The position numbers and the translations under genes were made by a program. DNA of 64,000 nucleotides from Malania oleifera. Taxonomy: Eukaryota > Streptophyta > Magnoliopsida > Santalales > Ximeniaceae. The stretch covers positions 124,070,719 to 124,134,718 of the forward strand of contig NC_080420.1 of assembly GCF_029873635.1 (NCBI RefSeq), written 5' to 3'. Positions within the stretch are counted from its first letter, which is position 1. Each line of letters begins with the position of its first letter. This document shows, in pieces, positions 1 to 12,070 of this stretch. The notes beneath the pieces are model-generated. The model was not told the DNA's origin. It ran no database searches and saw nothing but the letters and a program-made list of their open reading frames with translations.

Positions 1-1521
1 TGGCTTTATGGAATTGGGGTTGACCTACTGACCTTCATTTCTGTTGCTACACTGCTCTTCATCACAGTAACTTATCTTTCAACCTAATTTCTCCCTCTCT
101 CTCTGCAAGCCTGATCAGTGGCCCTCTCTTGTTTGCTTCAAACCTAAGCAGTGCGCATACTTGCAGACCTATTTCTACCCATTAAATCCTCTAAAATATC
201 AATTGAGCCTTGACCTTCATCATCCAGAGCTTTGTGTTAACTGTTTCCTTGCTGCTTGTTACTGAACGGCCTGTCTTCCAGCCTCAAATGCCTTTCATAT
301 CTCACCTATTCAGCCTAACTGCTTTCTATACCTCTTGGTTTTAAAACCACCACAACACTAGTGCAATATAGGTTTTCTAGGCTGCGTTACGCCAATATCT
401 CTTCTTTGCCCAAAGATTAAAGATCTCAAATCATATCAGTCAAAATAATTTGTTTCTCCATTGTAGGATGGCTAGGCAGTTTTGGGCTTTTCTTTTCTCA
501 GTTTTTGAGGAGGCTCTGGTTCTTCTTGAGACTGTTGATGTTTTCCTAATAGAGGTTTGTGAGTAATGTCTTTTTGTCAAATTTTAGGAGAGATTTATAA
601 AATTTTGAAATTTGAAAAAGTCTGCATTGTTTCGCAAACTCTAACCCTATGCTTGAGAAAGGCCTTAGATTTAGATTTATTTGGATTTGGACAAATATAA
701 CATAAAGTTGTATCAAATTTTGTCTATATCTACCTAAATTCAAATCAAAGGCTCAAAATCCATGCTCCTAAATATGAAGTAAGGTGTCTTTTAAATTGTA
801 ATTTTATAGTTTTAAATTTTTAACAAACTCAACATGGACTGGGAGATTTGGGATTTTTTGGACTCTTTGGATTCTGTGCATTTCCTTTGGGATTGAGTTA
901 CATTCAAGGCTTCTTTTTGGGCTCTTCTTTGGGTTTCTTTCAAGGTATGTTGTTGTCAGATCTTCAAAGGGATTGGAAAGGGGCTTTGTTGTTATTGTAT
1001 CTTTTGATTCTTTGCTAACGCCTGTATTACTTTTGTGTTAGGAGGATATCTTATCATCTCTCTTGAGCCTCCCATACAATAATGAATTTTCTTATATAAA
1101 AAGAGCAATGGAAGTACTGTTTGAATTTGTTTCCCTTCATCTTTAACTTCTCAAATGGTTTTGAACCTGGTTTTTCCAGCTTTTGTCTGGTTGTGAGATG
1201 TGATGCCATTTATGAGGAAATAATAGTGATTTATATTACCATATGATAATAATTGACAGGACTCTCTCTCTCTCTCTTTGAGATCATGCTTGTTTGCTAA
1301 AGCATTTGTTCTTGATTTTCCTTTTTTGTTTTCATTTCATGATTTACTTTTTTTCCCCCACTTTTCTTATTTATGTGGTTGAATTGAGAAGGGAAGTTTG
1401 TATGTGCTTTTCTCCTGATTTGTTTGAAAGGCCTTTTCTACTGATTCTATTCCGTGTTTTTTCTTCGTTATTTACTCGAGCTACACAATCAGTAATATTT
1501 TTAAATGTTAATTATGTGTAG
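1..1521. other. Gene-free stretch, probably intron or upstream sequence of the G-patch gene
   Basis: No exon of the downstream G-patch gene could be recognised here. The first recognisable exon opens at 1522 inside the G-patch domain, so the earlier exons must lie before the window or be unrecognised in this stretch. The sequence is T-rich with short CT runs (near 95-105 and 1262-1278), as in plant introns. A 32-codon open frame starts with an ATG at 469 just after a possible acceptor, but its product resembles nothing I know and I do not call it. Confidence 0.5.
650..780. repeat. Short AT-rich MITE-like inverted repeat
   Basis: The two ends of this stretch can be folded on each other: a run reading GGCCTTAGATTTAGATTT on the left has a related, degenerate inverse on the right (read on the minus strand as GAGCCTTTGATTTGAATTT). 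Related sequence recurs near 20290-20450 and 20840-20950, which suggests a small non-autonomous DNA transposon family. The arms are imperfect and AT-rich and I could not define target duplications, so the call is tentative. Confidence 0.33.
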
Positions 1522-4500
1522 GGATTATTGAACCAATAAGGTCTGGGATTAGAGATCCAAAATTAGGTGTTGGAAAGCAGGAAGAGGATGATTTTTTTAC
1601 TTCAGGGGAAAATATTCAGCGAAAAAAACTTGATGTTGAGGTAGAAGAGACGGAGGAACATGCAAAGAAGCGGGAGGTATGCCAATCAAACTTGCAGTTA
1701 GTAGTTGTAAATATGTCCACTGTTAGATAAATTGAGGTTGATGCTTTTATTTTCTGGAACATACATCTAATAGCAGAAGGCAGCATATAGCATATATGTG
1801 TGTCTTTTGACGGGAATGGTATATCATAAGGGAACATCAACTTTGGAAGGTCTTGAGAATTTCGTGCAGTTTTTATTACCTGGTGGCTTCTACTGCCTGC
1901 ATGGTGCACCTTATGAAAATCCAGGTGATAGCAGAACGTGAGCAGAAAATTCAAACAGAGGTGAAAGAAATACGAAAAGTGTTCTATTGTGAGCTCTGCA
2001 ACAAGCAATACAAATTGGCTATGGAATTTGAAGGTCACTTGAGCTCTTATGATCACAACCACAGAAAGGTGAAATGCCTTTTATTAAGTCAAAATTTCTG
2101 CTTGTCTTAAAGTTATTGCTTCATTGCTTGTTATATTTTTCGGACTTGTCTAGTTTTGGAATTTATTTGTTGTAAGTTTCACAGCGATTCAAAGAAATGA
2201 GAGAAATGCATGGTACTAGCAGTCGTGATGACCGACAAAAGCGAGAACTACAACGTCAAGAGAGGGAGATGGCAAAGTTTGCTCAGATGTATCCTTGTTC
2301 TTTTCATGGCCTCTTTATTTTTGTCACCCAGGTTTTGCTTGGGAAAAGTCATCCACACAAATTGTATAGAGAACTCCCTAGTTATAGTTCTTGTTGCAGC
2401 AGGCAATATAAGTGCATTTTTGCATAAGCATGCTGCAGTGATTGGAAGTGATTCCATTCTATTCTTTTATGATAGCATTTTTCAGGAAATGGTCCTAACC
2501 GACTGGCATCATATAGCTTTTGTTGTGTGAAATCTTCAATATTATATTTATTAGCTCTGCATTTCTTTTGAGTTTCATTAGAATTTAGGTATAGCTTGAT
2601 TTCTTTTGTTTATTTGATGGGTATATCATAAAGGCGACTGCCCTTGCTTTCATTACATTAATATATATGGTCACTTATTCCATGTCATATTCACAATTTG
2701 AAGTATATTTTAAATTTCAGACACTTCCCTGCTGCCTGATACATTTTTATTCGTAGATGACATATGTTCTTAGTAAGACTGTTTACAAAGGAGCAAAAGA
2801 GGAATGCAATGTTGGTTTATGAGGAAATACACTTGATTATTATTTTTTGGAATATAAGTAATAAATTATTGTTTGTGGTGTTGAAAATGAGCATACTTTA
2901 TTAAAAAAAAAAAAAAAAACTATGCCTCTTGCTCTTACTCACATACATATATTTTCTTTGCAATATTGCCTCAATTTTGCGTTCTTTAATATCAACAAGT
3001 GCGGATGCTCGTAAGCAACAGCAGCAGCAAGAGCAATCTGGTCCTGCTTCAGTTTCTCCAGCATTGAGAACTGCTACTGTACTGGCTGATCAGGAACAGC
3101 GAAGTACGTTAAAGTTTGGGTTTTCATCAAAGAGTGGCACATCGAAGGTATCTCACAGCATTGCATTTTCTTTCACAAAGTTTGTTAAATCTTCTTGACG
3201 TTTTAAAAGTTCTTGTGTAGATTAATTGAACCTCCAAATGTTACGTCACTTGATGAAATTATTTTTATCTCCACAAACTGCTAAACTGGCCATTTTCTCC
3301 CAACTAATTGATCGGCCATATTAATCTGTTTCATGTTATTCTGCTTTTTTTTTTTGTCAATCTATCCACTGTGGCTTAGGCTGCCCTTTTTATGAAATAT
3401 TTCTGGGATATCTATATTTTATTTTTTCAATAGCTTAGCATAAAATGAATCTCCATGGACTTTTCATATTTATAACTTGTGTTATCATGGACAAGCTTGC
3501 TAATATGCTTCAAAAGCCCCCCTATGAAATCTATAATCTGTTGAATGCTGATTTGAGAGGAGTCTCTAACCTTGGGCTTGCCTAGCTGTTCTGTCTTTCC
3601 TTTGTTCATTCCAATAAAATAATGGATCTCTGTGCATTAAAAGAGTGTCATTGTGAGTATTATAATGTATTAAAATTGTCCCTATGTCTCTCTGTTAGGG
3701 TATGGCTGTTGGATATACCTTGTATCATTGGCTTCTGGGGCTGGTACTTGTTGATCATGTAACATAGGATGCTTCTGCTGTTAGGCATTTGATTTTGGAA
3801 TTACATGCCTGGAATCCCATGGGTTTTGTATGCCACACCCATAGGAATGCAGACTACCAAAGAAATTGATAGACATGATTTTGGGTATAATGGATTCTTG
3901 AGGAATCCCACCCAGATGCTTGTCACTGAAGATTCCTAATTCATGTTCCTGAGATTCTCTCAGATTTCCTCCTAACCAATCAACAAGTTGATGCCGCCAT
4001 TCAGTAGTCATCTCCACTTTAGCTGCTGCTACCAATTGAAGCGTTGTAAATTCCTGATTTTGACATCCTCATTTATTAGTAAAATGTTACTTTCTTTGTT
4101 GGAGTCTGTAAGATTATATTATTTCCACCTACTGTTCTGAACCCCAAATTCTATAGGAACTATTTTTGGTTTATTCAGGCCTGGACTTCAGTTGGGAGGA
4201 CTGTAGGAATTCGAGACACCTGTTATTAGCAAGGCTTTACTAGCCACATTTCTAAGAAAATAGGAACAGAGGCATTTTTTTTAATTGCTGTCAGCAACTT
4301 GGGGATGGAAATTGCGTTTGATACATTTTCATTTGTTATACAAAATGAAGATTGTCCTTAACTGGTTTCTGTTTTTGAACACCATTTCTAAGAACATTTT
4401 TTAAAATGCTGAATGCAACTTTGTGTATGGAAATTGCCTTAAGTCTAATTTCACTTATTAAACAAAATGAAAATTATGTTTTTACAACTGGTTTGTGTTT

Positions 4501-4586
4501 TTGAACAGAACTCATTTGGAGGTGCTTCAAAAAAGCCAAAAGCTGCTGTTGCCTCAATTTTCAGCAATGATACCGATGAAGAATAG
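1522..4586 (+). CDS. G-patch / C2H2 zinc-finger protein (GPATCH8-like), 3' part
   Basis: Five coding exons can be read: 1522-1676, 1925-2068, 2185-2288, 3000-3147 and 4509-4586, all in phase and ending in a TAG stop. The first visible exon begins inside a G-patch domain (GIIEPIRSGIRDPKLG follows the usual glycine-rich start). The second encodes one C2H2 finger, C-x2-C-x12-H-x5-H (YCELCNKQYK...H...H), flanked by a charged helix. The third is basic and glutamine-rich, the fourth begins ADARKQQQQQ and has a Ser/Gly-rich tail, and the last ends in an acidic NDTDEE. G-patch proteins usually bind RNA or activate DEAH helicases in pre-mRNA processing in the nucleus; this role is inferred from the family. 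The 5' exons are not in view. The introns are ordinary GT-AG except 2289-2999, which looks U12-type. The transcript probably ends near 4.7 kb. Confidence 0.82.
2289..2999 (+). other. Probable U12-type intron in the G-patch gene
   Basis: The donor reads GTATCCTTGT, matching the minor-spliceosome 5' site consensus RTATCCTT at every core position. Close to the acceptor is TTCTTTAAT, a good match to the U12 branch-site consensus TTCCTTRAY, with the predicted branch adenosine about a dozen bases before the AG. There is no long polypyrimidine tract, as expected for this class. Using these sites joins codons in phase 2 and gives the smooth junction FAQI-ADARKQ. Neighbouring introns have ordinary GTATGC/GTGAAA/GTATCT donors. 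Confidence 0.8.
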
Positions 4587-5379
4587 AGTGGTGCAAGTAT
4601 GACTCCTGCAGAATGGTAAAATTGGACGGCTGCGGACATTGGTGGCCATGTATGGACTAAATATTGTAACTTTTGTAATGCTCAAGTTGTATTTTTATTC
4701 ATATCTGTGCAAGTTAATATCTGCAAATCCTGTGGAGGCATTTGCTGTGCTTCCAAGCGAGTTTGTTTGGAATGCTGAAGTTTATATGGATACAAAATTA
4801 GCTGCTACTTAGAATTATGAAACATTTGGATGCTCTCTGGCATTTTGGGCGCTGCAGTCTCTTTCTTAAAGTGAAGGATAAATTATATGCCCAATACCCT
4901 ACCAATTACAGCTGTGGATGATTCATATAATTCATCAATTTTTTAAAACATACTCAAATCCGAAATTGATGCACGAGTGAGTTGTAAATAGTTTGATTAT
5001 TAATGGATCATTATTATGTAAATTCAAATTCATTCATTTAATAAATGAGTCGTCCGTTTTTCTTTTTCACACACGCATATATATAAATTAACAAATATTA
5101 AAGGATTTCGTAATTGGGCACGAATGCTGAATTTTGGTAATTTAAACATTTCCGTGATTAAAATTTAAATAAAACAGAATATTTCTTTTGCAAAAATAGT
5201 GAACTAATTAAATAGCAGAAAATCAATTACTTCCAAGTGAGCTGATTCGATCATTCGAAGGGAAGGTCTCCGATTTCAGTCATTTGATTCAAAGCATTGG
5301 TTGCTCACTGCTCAGAGGCGGCCTAACTCGTCGCCCATGATGGAGTCACACTCCACAACCACAAGGCACAGATTCCTAG
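4587..5379. other. 3' UTR of the G-patch gene and spacer
   Basis: The first few hundred bases are T-rich and probably form the 3' untranslated region and transcription end of the G-patch gene. The rest is AT-rich spacer without a convincing reading frame, ending where the first short copia LTR begins. Nothing else could be recognised. Confidence 0.45.
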
Positions 5380-5559
5380 TGTTATGCTCGGCAGGTAATT
5401 GATTTTTCTACAATTCAGTTTTAGTATATTTTTCTGTAATTCAGTTTTCAATATGTTGTATAAATAAATGGTTTGTTGCTCAATAAAAATTAGCCTTTTA
5501 TAGTCTTTAAATCAGTTTTTCTCATTATCCTTAGCCTTTGATTTTTAAAATATCTAACA
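5380..5559 (+). repeat. Short copia LTR, copy 1
   Basis: It starts TGTTATGCTC and ends CTAACA, followed at once by the primer-binding site. It contains a TATAAATAAA-type box and an AATAAAAATT polyadenylation-like signal. It matches the copies at 6729 and 12071 over its length. Confidence 0.82.
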
Positions 5560-6488
5560 GATTGGTATCAGAGTTATAGTCTTGATGAACCTGTGAGATT
5601 GAGAGAGCTCAAACACAACAACCTATTCATAATGAATTCAGAAAATTCATTCACTGCAATTGCACCTCTAGTGTTTAATGGAACAAATTATCAGATGTGA
5701 GCCATTAGAATGGAAGCCTATCTTGATGCTAATGATCTATGAGAAGCTGCTAAACAAGTATATGAAGTTCCACCCCTATCAAACAATCCAACTCTTGCAC
5801 AAATCAAAAATCAAAAGGAGATGAAGCAAAGAAAATTAAAAGCAAGAGCAACCTTGTTTGCAGCAGTCTCATCCACCATTTTTACCACAATAATGACACT
5901 AAAAACAGCCAATGAAATTTGGGATTTTTTGAAGCAAGAATACGAAGGAAATGAAAGGGTCAAAGGGATGCAAGTGCTGAATTTGATCCGAGAATTTGAG
6001 ATGCAAAAGATGAAAGAATCAGAAACAATCAAGGAATATTTTGACAGACTTCTTGGCATTGTCAACAAGGTAATATTGATTTTTTTGATTCTAGAATTGT
6101 TCAAAAGGTCCTAGTCACAATTCCTAAAAAGTTTGAGGCTACAATTTCATCTTTGGAAAACTCAAAAGATCTATCAAGCATTACCTTGGCAGAATTGTTG
6201 AACGCACTGCAGGTACAAGAACAAAGGAGGTTTATGAGGTAAGAAAGATCTGTGGAGGGTGCTTTTCAAGCCAAATCACAGAACATCAATGGTGGAAAAA
6301 AAAAAAATACAGAACAAGAACAAGAAGTTTGGAGGTTATGCAAGCAACAACAAAAATAGCCAAAGCAGCAATACTCAAGTCTTTCCACCTTGCTTCCACC
6401 TTGCTGCTACTGCAAAAAAACCAATCATCCACAGAATAAGTGTTGGTGGATGCCAAATGTAAGATGTCACAAGTGTGGTTAGTTAGGG

Positions 6489-6633
6489 TGTGGCGCCCCG
6501 AATCCAGTGGGGTCCAGGGTGTGACTTTTCATAAATAAATTCAATATAAGTAGCGAAAATACTCTAAAACCTCAAATATTATAATCCAGAGTACTAAACC
6601 ACCGTGTTTACATGAGTATCTCCAAATAACAAT
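6489..6633 (-). mobile_element. Fragment of a gypsy-type LTR shared by both copia internals
   Basis: This piece begins TGTGGCGCCCCG and is nearly the same as the first 145 bases of the LTR at 9987. It sits at the same place in the copia gag region, and copia 3' sequence follows. It is therefore the short sibling of the 9987-11851 insertion. Confidence 0.75.
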
Positions 6634-6728
6634 AAGCTGAATCAGTTTATGCTATTCTAATAAGTTTTATTTGTCACCATTCTTTAAGATTATATTCATT
6701 TCTTCATGCTGATTTTTAGGCTCTTAAC

Positions 6729-6909
6729 TGTTATGCTCAACATGTAATAAATTTTCTCTACAATTCAGTTTTAGCATATTTTTCTACAATTCAGTTGTGA
6801 GTATGTTGTATAAATAAATAGTTTGTTGCTCAATAAAAATTAGCCTTCTACAATCTCTAAATCAGCTTCTCTTATTATCCGTAGTCTTTAGTTTTTAAAA
6901 TATCCAATT
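6729..6909 (+). repeat. Short copia LTR, copy 2 (shared middle LTR)
   Basis: It starts TGTTATGCTCAAC and is followed by the primer site and a second gag start. It acts as the right LTR of the first unit and the left LTR of the second, the layout expected after unequal recombination between LTRs. Confidence 0.82.
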
Positions 6910-7468
6910 GATTGGTATTAGAGCTATAGTCTTGAGGGACTTGTGAGATTGAGAGAGCTAAAACACAACAACCTATTCATAATGAATTCAGAAAATTCAT
7001 TTACTGCAATTGCACCTCCAGTGTTTGATGGAACAAATTATCAGATGTGGACTATTAGAATGGAAGCCTATCTTGATGCTAATGATCTATGGGAAGCTGC
7101 TAAATAGGCATATGAAGTTCCACCCCTGCCAAACAATTCAACTCTTGCACAAATCAAAAATAAAAAATCAAAAAGGAGATGAAGCAAAGAAAATCAAAAG
7201 CAAAAGCAACTTTGTTTGCAGTAGTCTCATCCACCATTTTTACTAGAATAATGACACTGAAAACCGCCAAGGAAATTTGGAATTTTTTGAAATAAGAATA
7301 TGAAGGAAATGAAAGGGTCAAAGGGATGCAAGTGCTGAATTTGATTTGAGAATTTGAGATGCAAAATATGAAAGAATAAGAAACAATTAAGGAATATTCT
7401 GACAGACTTCTTGGCATTGTCAACAAGGTAAAATTGATTTTTCTAATTCTAGAATTGTTCAAAAGGTC

Positions 7469-9232
7469 TCTAACGACCTGGTCCTTTATACGGACCCAGA
7501 TTGTTACAATCCATACAGAATACCCGTACTTGATAAACATACATAAACAACCCATCCTAAACAGGGACATACAGGTGTAACTCATACATAACTGTAATGC
7601 AAATGTTGCGGAAAAACATAAGCATCCATTGGAATTTCTATTAAACATATACCAGAGTTTTCTAACTATTTCCTCGAATACATACATACATACTTAAAAT
7701 ACAACTAGTTCTTATAACCTACCAAAAAGGTATTCCGAACTAAGATTATTACACACATAAAATACTTACGTAAGCTAAACCCAAAAACTGCCTTCCCAGT
7801 CTCTCTAGTAACTAGGACCGACGTCCTGTAGGACCTGAAACAAAGGTTGTATAATAGGGCGAGACACTTCTCAGTAAGGCATAAAATATTTACAACAGTG
7901 TGTGACCACGTGTGTATCTTTCAATTAAAACTGCTACAAATTAGGCATATTTGCCACACTGTAATATAAGAGATCTATAGACATAGATCCAGTGATTTTG
8001 CCCATTTAGATTTTAAATTATGCATATGAATATTAGAACAACGACCAGCTTGGTATGTCAAATTATGCCTATTTACCCCGTGGCACGGGTTGTGCACTGG
8101 CAACTCTAACATGCCCTGTTTGTGCAAGCACTGTCGAGCATCTATTCTATAATCCGACCGCCCCACCTGGTCCATTATTTCACTAGTGGTCCCAATACTC
8201 TTGTAAGCCGACTATCTTTGTACCCACACTGATTCACATGTGTGGTTGCACTGTACTTTACTAGCAACAAAACTGTGCCTTTAGTAACGAGAGTATCTTT
8301 CAACCTCTTTTATCTGAAGTATCTTTCAATTCCTTTAAACTGAAGTATCTTTCAACTCTTTTGGTAGCAAGCTGTGGTTCCATTTATCATATATACAATT
8401 TATAATGAAAACATAATAACCTCTGCAATTCCAGTATTTTCACAAACTCATACAATTACATTGCGGTATAAACCGGCACACACCCTCTCGGTTTAACCCT
8501 TTTTTACGTATATAGCCTGGTATATAACCGACACCTATTTTCCACATTTTTCTGTATAGCAAAATGGAACTCCAGTTCTCATAGTTCATGCAAGTATTTT
8601 ACAAGATTCTCACATTTCATTTCATTACATATGTCACACTCATTTGAACAAAAATCTGCTACATTGTATAAAATTCAGTAAACATCATTTAATTGGAAAA
8701 TAAGGGATTCAAGCATCTCCTACAATAATATTGATGCAAATAAAGAAGTTTTGTAAAATTTAGAGATCATACACCAAAATCCATATTTTTACCAAAAACC
8801 GTAAAATCGTGAAACTGACATTTTTACCTAGTAAAATTGATCAAATAAGCAGTCAAATCATACATATAAACATAAACTAACTTTTTAGCGGTTTAGTTTT
8901 ACAAAAAGACTGTTGTAAACAATTCCCTTTACCTTAAACCCGAAAATAGAAACACGTATGGATCGGTCCAAAACAACAACCCGGGATTCTCGAAACCTAA
9001 AAACCACAGAACATTACTTCGCTACAATCTCGATTACTACCTAACTACCTAATCGAAAACAAAATTAGATTCTTACCTCAATTTTTGGGAAAATCCGAAA
9101 ATCTTCAAAACGACGATTTGATTTGCTAAAACTGTAGAGTTTCCTCCCCTGATCCACGTAGGAACCTTCGATTGTAGAAACAGACGTCAAACAACGAATG
9201 ATCGTAGAGAGGGAGAGGGAACCTGTTGGTTC

Positions 9233-9264
<32 letters not shown>

Positions 9265-9591
9265 TTTTGGGTTTTCTTATCCCTTAAGCAACTAAAAAAG
9301 ATATTTATAGGGCCCTTGATCGAGTCAAACTCATCAACGAGGTGGCGCCTTCGTCGACGAGCCAGCCACTCAGTTCGTGGATGAAGCCATACCTTCGTCA
9401 ACGAACCCTATCTGGATATTTTCTTTGGCTCGATCGGTTTTCCCTCGTCGACGACGCTCTGAATTTCGTCGATGAGGCACTGAAGGGGCTTTGTCGACGA
9501 ACTTACTGCCTTCGTTGACGAACCCTGCTAAAATATCCCTTTTTACCCGTTTCTTATTTATTTTCCTTATCTACAAGTTCGAGTCTCTACA
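7469..9591 (-). mobile_element. Solo gypsy-type LTR, 2.1 kb, with 5-bp target duplication
   Basis: It begins TCTAACGACC (a variant of the usual TGTAACGACC) and ends CTCTACA. It is flanked on both sides by AGGTC (7464-7468 and 9592-9596), and the unbroken site is visible in the sister copia internal near 6100. The motif GCGAGACACTTCTCAGTAAG near 7860, which sits near the 3' end of such LTRs, places it on the minus strand. An array of TCGTCGACGA-like palindromes lies at 9325-9530, a (GA)n run at 9232-9262 and a three-unit minisatellite at 8293-8362. No coding region is present, so it is a solo LTR left by recombination. Confidence 0.85.
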
Positions 9592-9986
9592 AGGTCCTAG
9601 TCACAATTCCTAAAAAGTTTGAGGCTACAATTTCATCTTTGGAAAACTCAAAAAGATATATCAAGCATTACATTGGTAGAATTGTTGAATGCATTGCAGA
9701 CACAAGAACAAAGGAGGCTTATGAGGTAAGAAGGATCTGTGGAGGGTGCTTTTCAAGCCAAATCACATAACATCAATGGTGGCAAAAAAAGAAGAAGAAG
9801 AAGAAGAAGAAGAAGAAGAAGAACAAAAACAAAAAGTTTGGAGGTTATGCAAGCAATAGAAAAAATAGCCAAAGCACCAACGCTCAAGTCTTTCCACCTT
9901 GCTCATACTGCAAAAAAACCAATCATCCACATTATAAGTGTTGGTGGAGGCCAGATGTAAGATGTCACAAGTGTGGTCAGTTAGGG

Positions 9987-11851
9987 TGTGACGCCCCGAA
10001 CCCAGTGGGGTCTAAGGTGCAACTTTCTGTAAATAAATTCAATGTAAGTAGCGGAAATACTCTAAAACCTCAAATATTAAAAACCAGAGTACTAAACCAC
10101 CTTGTTTACATGAGTATCTCCAAATAACAATATTTACATCTCGGCTAATATAAAAACGTATTTGACTGGTATTACACTAACACTTACTCTAAACTATATT
10201 TTCTAGCCCTGCCTAGAAGCTTGCTACGCCTGATTTCCGATACGTCCTCAAATATGAAATAATTATTGGGGTGAGACAATGCTTAGTAAGTAAGGACTAG
10301 ACTATTATGAGTGTGTGGTTAAGATGAGTTTTAGTGTAAAAATAATTTAATAAAAATTTTACTTTAATAAAAATTGCATTTATAAACTGTAGATCACATA
10401 TATATAAATAAATATACGTACTTTCTTCCAAAATATCATTTAAGCCTATTAAATGGCCATAATGGCATAAGTATACAAATATGTATAAAAGAACTCCTTT
10501 TGGTCTATGCATGTCATGTTTACCCCTATGACCGAGTTGTGTGATATGAAAACTGGACTTAACTTGGTTGGCCGACCAAACTAAATCGAACTGTAACATA
10601 TCTGTAAGTGCGATTTTCCTATTACATTCTAGTTCGGAAACATATGTGTACTCAGGATAAATTCACTATCCACCGCCAATACTTCTACAATAGTGTGGCT
10701 GCACTAATACTCCTTTGTAACTACGGTACCGTAGCTGAAAAATATCTTTTTTTGCAGAAAGATGCTGGGTAAATGTATGACAACTGAAAAATGTTGGGTA
10801 AAATAGTTAAAAAATGTTGGGTAAAACAACTGAAAGATGGTGGGTATGTAATGAAATGAAATGAAAATGAAAATGAATGAAACGAAAATGAAATGTGAAA
10901 TGTGAACAATGTAAAATGGGAAAGAGTCACTTAAAGTGAAATGAAATGGAATGTTAAAGTTATGAACATGAACATATGTGAACGGTTGAGTAATGACAGA
11001 AAGAACAATGTATTATGATACTAGAAGTACCTATGCTTGTAGAACGTGTTACGATTGGGCGGGGCGTACTCTTCGCTTGAGGGCTTGCTGAGAAAAGCGA
11101 GTGCGCTAGTAACTTCAGATGTAATAGTAGCTACATAAAGTATTAGGGCAGAGGGAACCTACTTATATGGGCAGGTAGATTTCTCTATCCTTAGGGCTTT
11201 CGCTGGTAAACCTTTGTTTGAACTGTGTGAGTACGAAATTAATCTAACACTAGAAGAGGTGCTACTTGTATGAGTGGGTAATCACCCCTATTCTTGGGTA
11301 ATCTCGTGAGTTAAATCTTTTGCATGTGATTGATTAGGTTCAGAGAATGATTTTAGAAATTATGTTAACGATTTCCAAATGTTAAATAATATGTTATTAT
11401 ATAAACTCATATTAGTCACACACTTATTTAATATATTGTTTCTTCCTTTACTGAGATGTGTCTCACCCGAATATGAATTCATCTTTTTTCAGGACCTCTT
11501 TGAAATCGAGCTTAGAGAGCTCGAGATTTTGTAGCATTTTTGGGAAATAGAAAGAGAAAACGGTAAATTTTTATGTTAATTTTTAGATGTATAAATTTAT
11601 GTATTTTTGTTTTATGTTGAGTTTTTTGAGATAGGAATGGTTGTAAATACTGGATGTTTTTAGGGATATTTATATATGTTGAATACAAGTGGATGATTAA
11701 TTTATTATAGTTGATAGATAGGGATAGTAAACTCAGGTATTATATTTGTGGAGATTATATTTATGTTTTCTACTACGTATTGATTTATGGATTATCAGGA
11801 TTTTATTAGGTATAACGCACTGGACTAGGTTTAAGGGTTCAGGACATTACA
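9987..11851. mobile_element. Chimeric inverted LTR: two 3' halves joined at a palindrome
   Basis: The left part (about 9987-10727) has the features of a minus-strand LTR: TGTGACGCCCCG start and GGTGAGACAATGCTTAGTAAG near 10270. The right part (about 10728-11851) is plus-strand, matching the second half of the solo LTR at 29928-32432 almost throughout, with CTGAGATGTGTCTCACCC near 11453 and an ending ACATTACA. The two meet at CTACGGTACCGTAG (10721-10734), a perfect 14-base palindrome. No target duplication flanks it. A similar left fragment sits in the sister copia unit at 6489. Confidence 0.7.
10735..10848 (+). repeat. Minisatellite, unit about 22 bases
   Basis: About five copies of a unit of the form TGAAAGATGCTGGGTAAAAC lie just right of the palindromic hinge. 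The same unit is expanded to about eight copies at 31171-31345 in a related LTR. Confidence 0.75.
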
Positions 11852-12070
11852 TCTGACATCCTAACAAAGGCACTTCCGAAGATTAGACATGAATTCTTGA
11901 GACAAAAGCTTGGTGTATGCAGCTCCAAAGTCAAGGAGTATTGACTGGTGTGACTCATGAAGCTGAATCAGTTTTATTTTTTGCTATTCTTTAGGAGCTG
12001 AATCAGTTTTATTTGTTACTATTCTTTAGGATTATAACCATTTCTTCATGCTGATTTTTAGGCTCTTAAC

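Noticed and set aside
469-564. Short frame MARQFWAFLFSVFEEALVLL after a possible acceptor
   Set aside because: It could be an upstream exon, but it is only 32 codons, not followed by a matching in-frame exon, and unlike G-patch proteins I know.
1616-2062. 148-codon minus-strand open frame
   Set aside because: It lies opposite two real exons of the G-patch gene and has no family resemblance; it is an antisense shadow.
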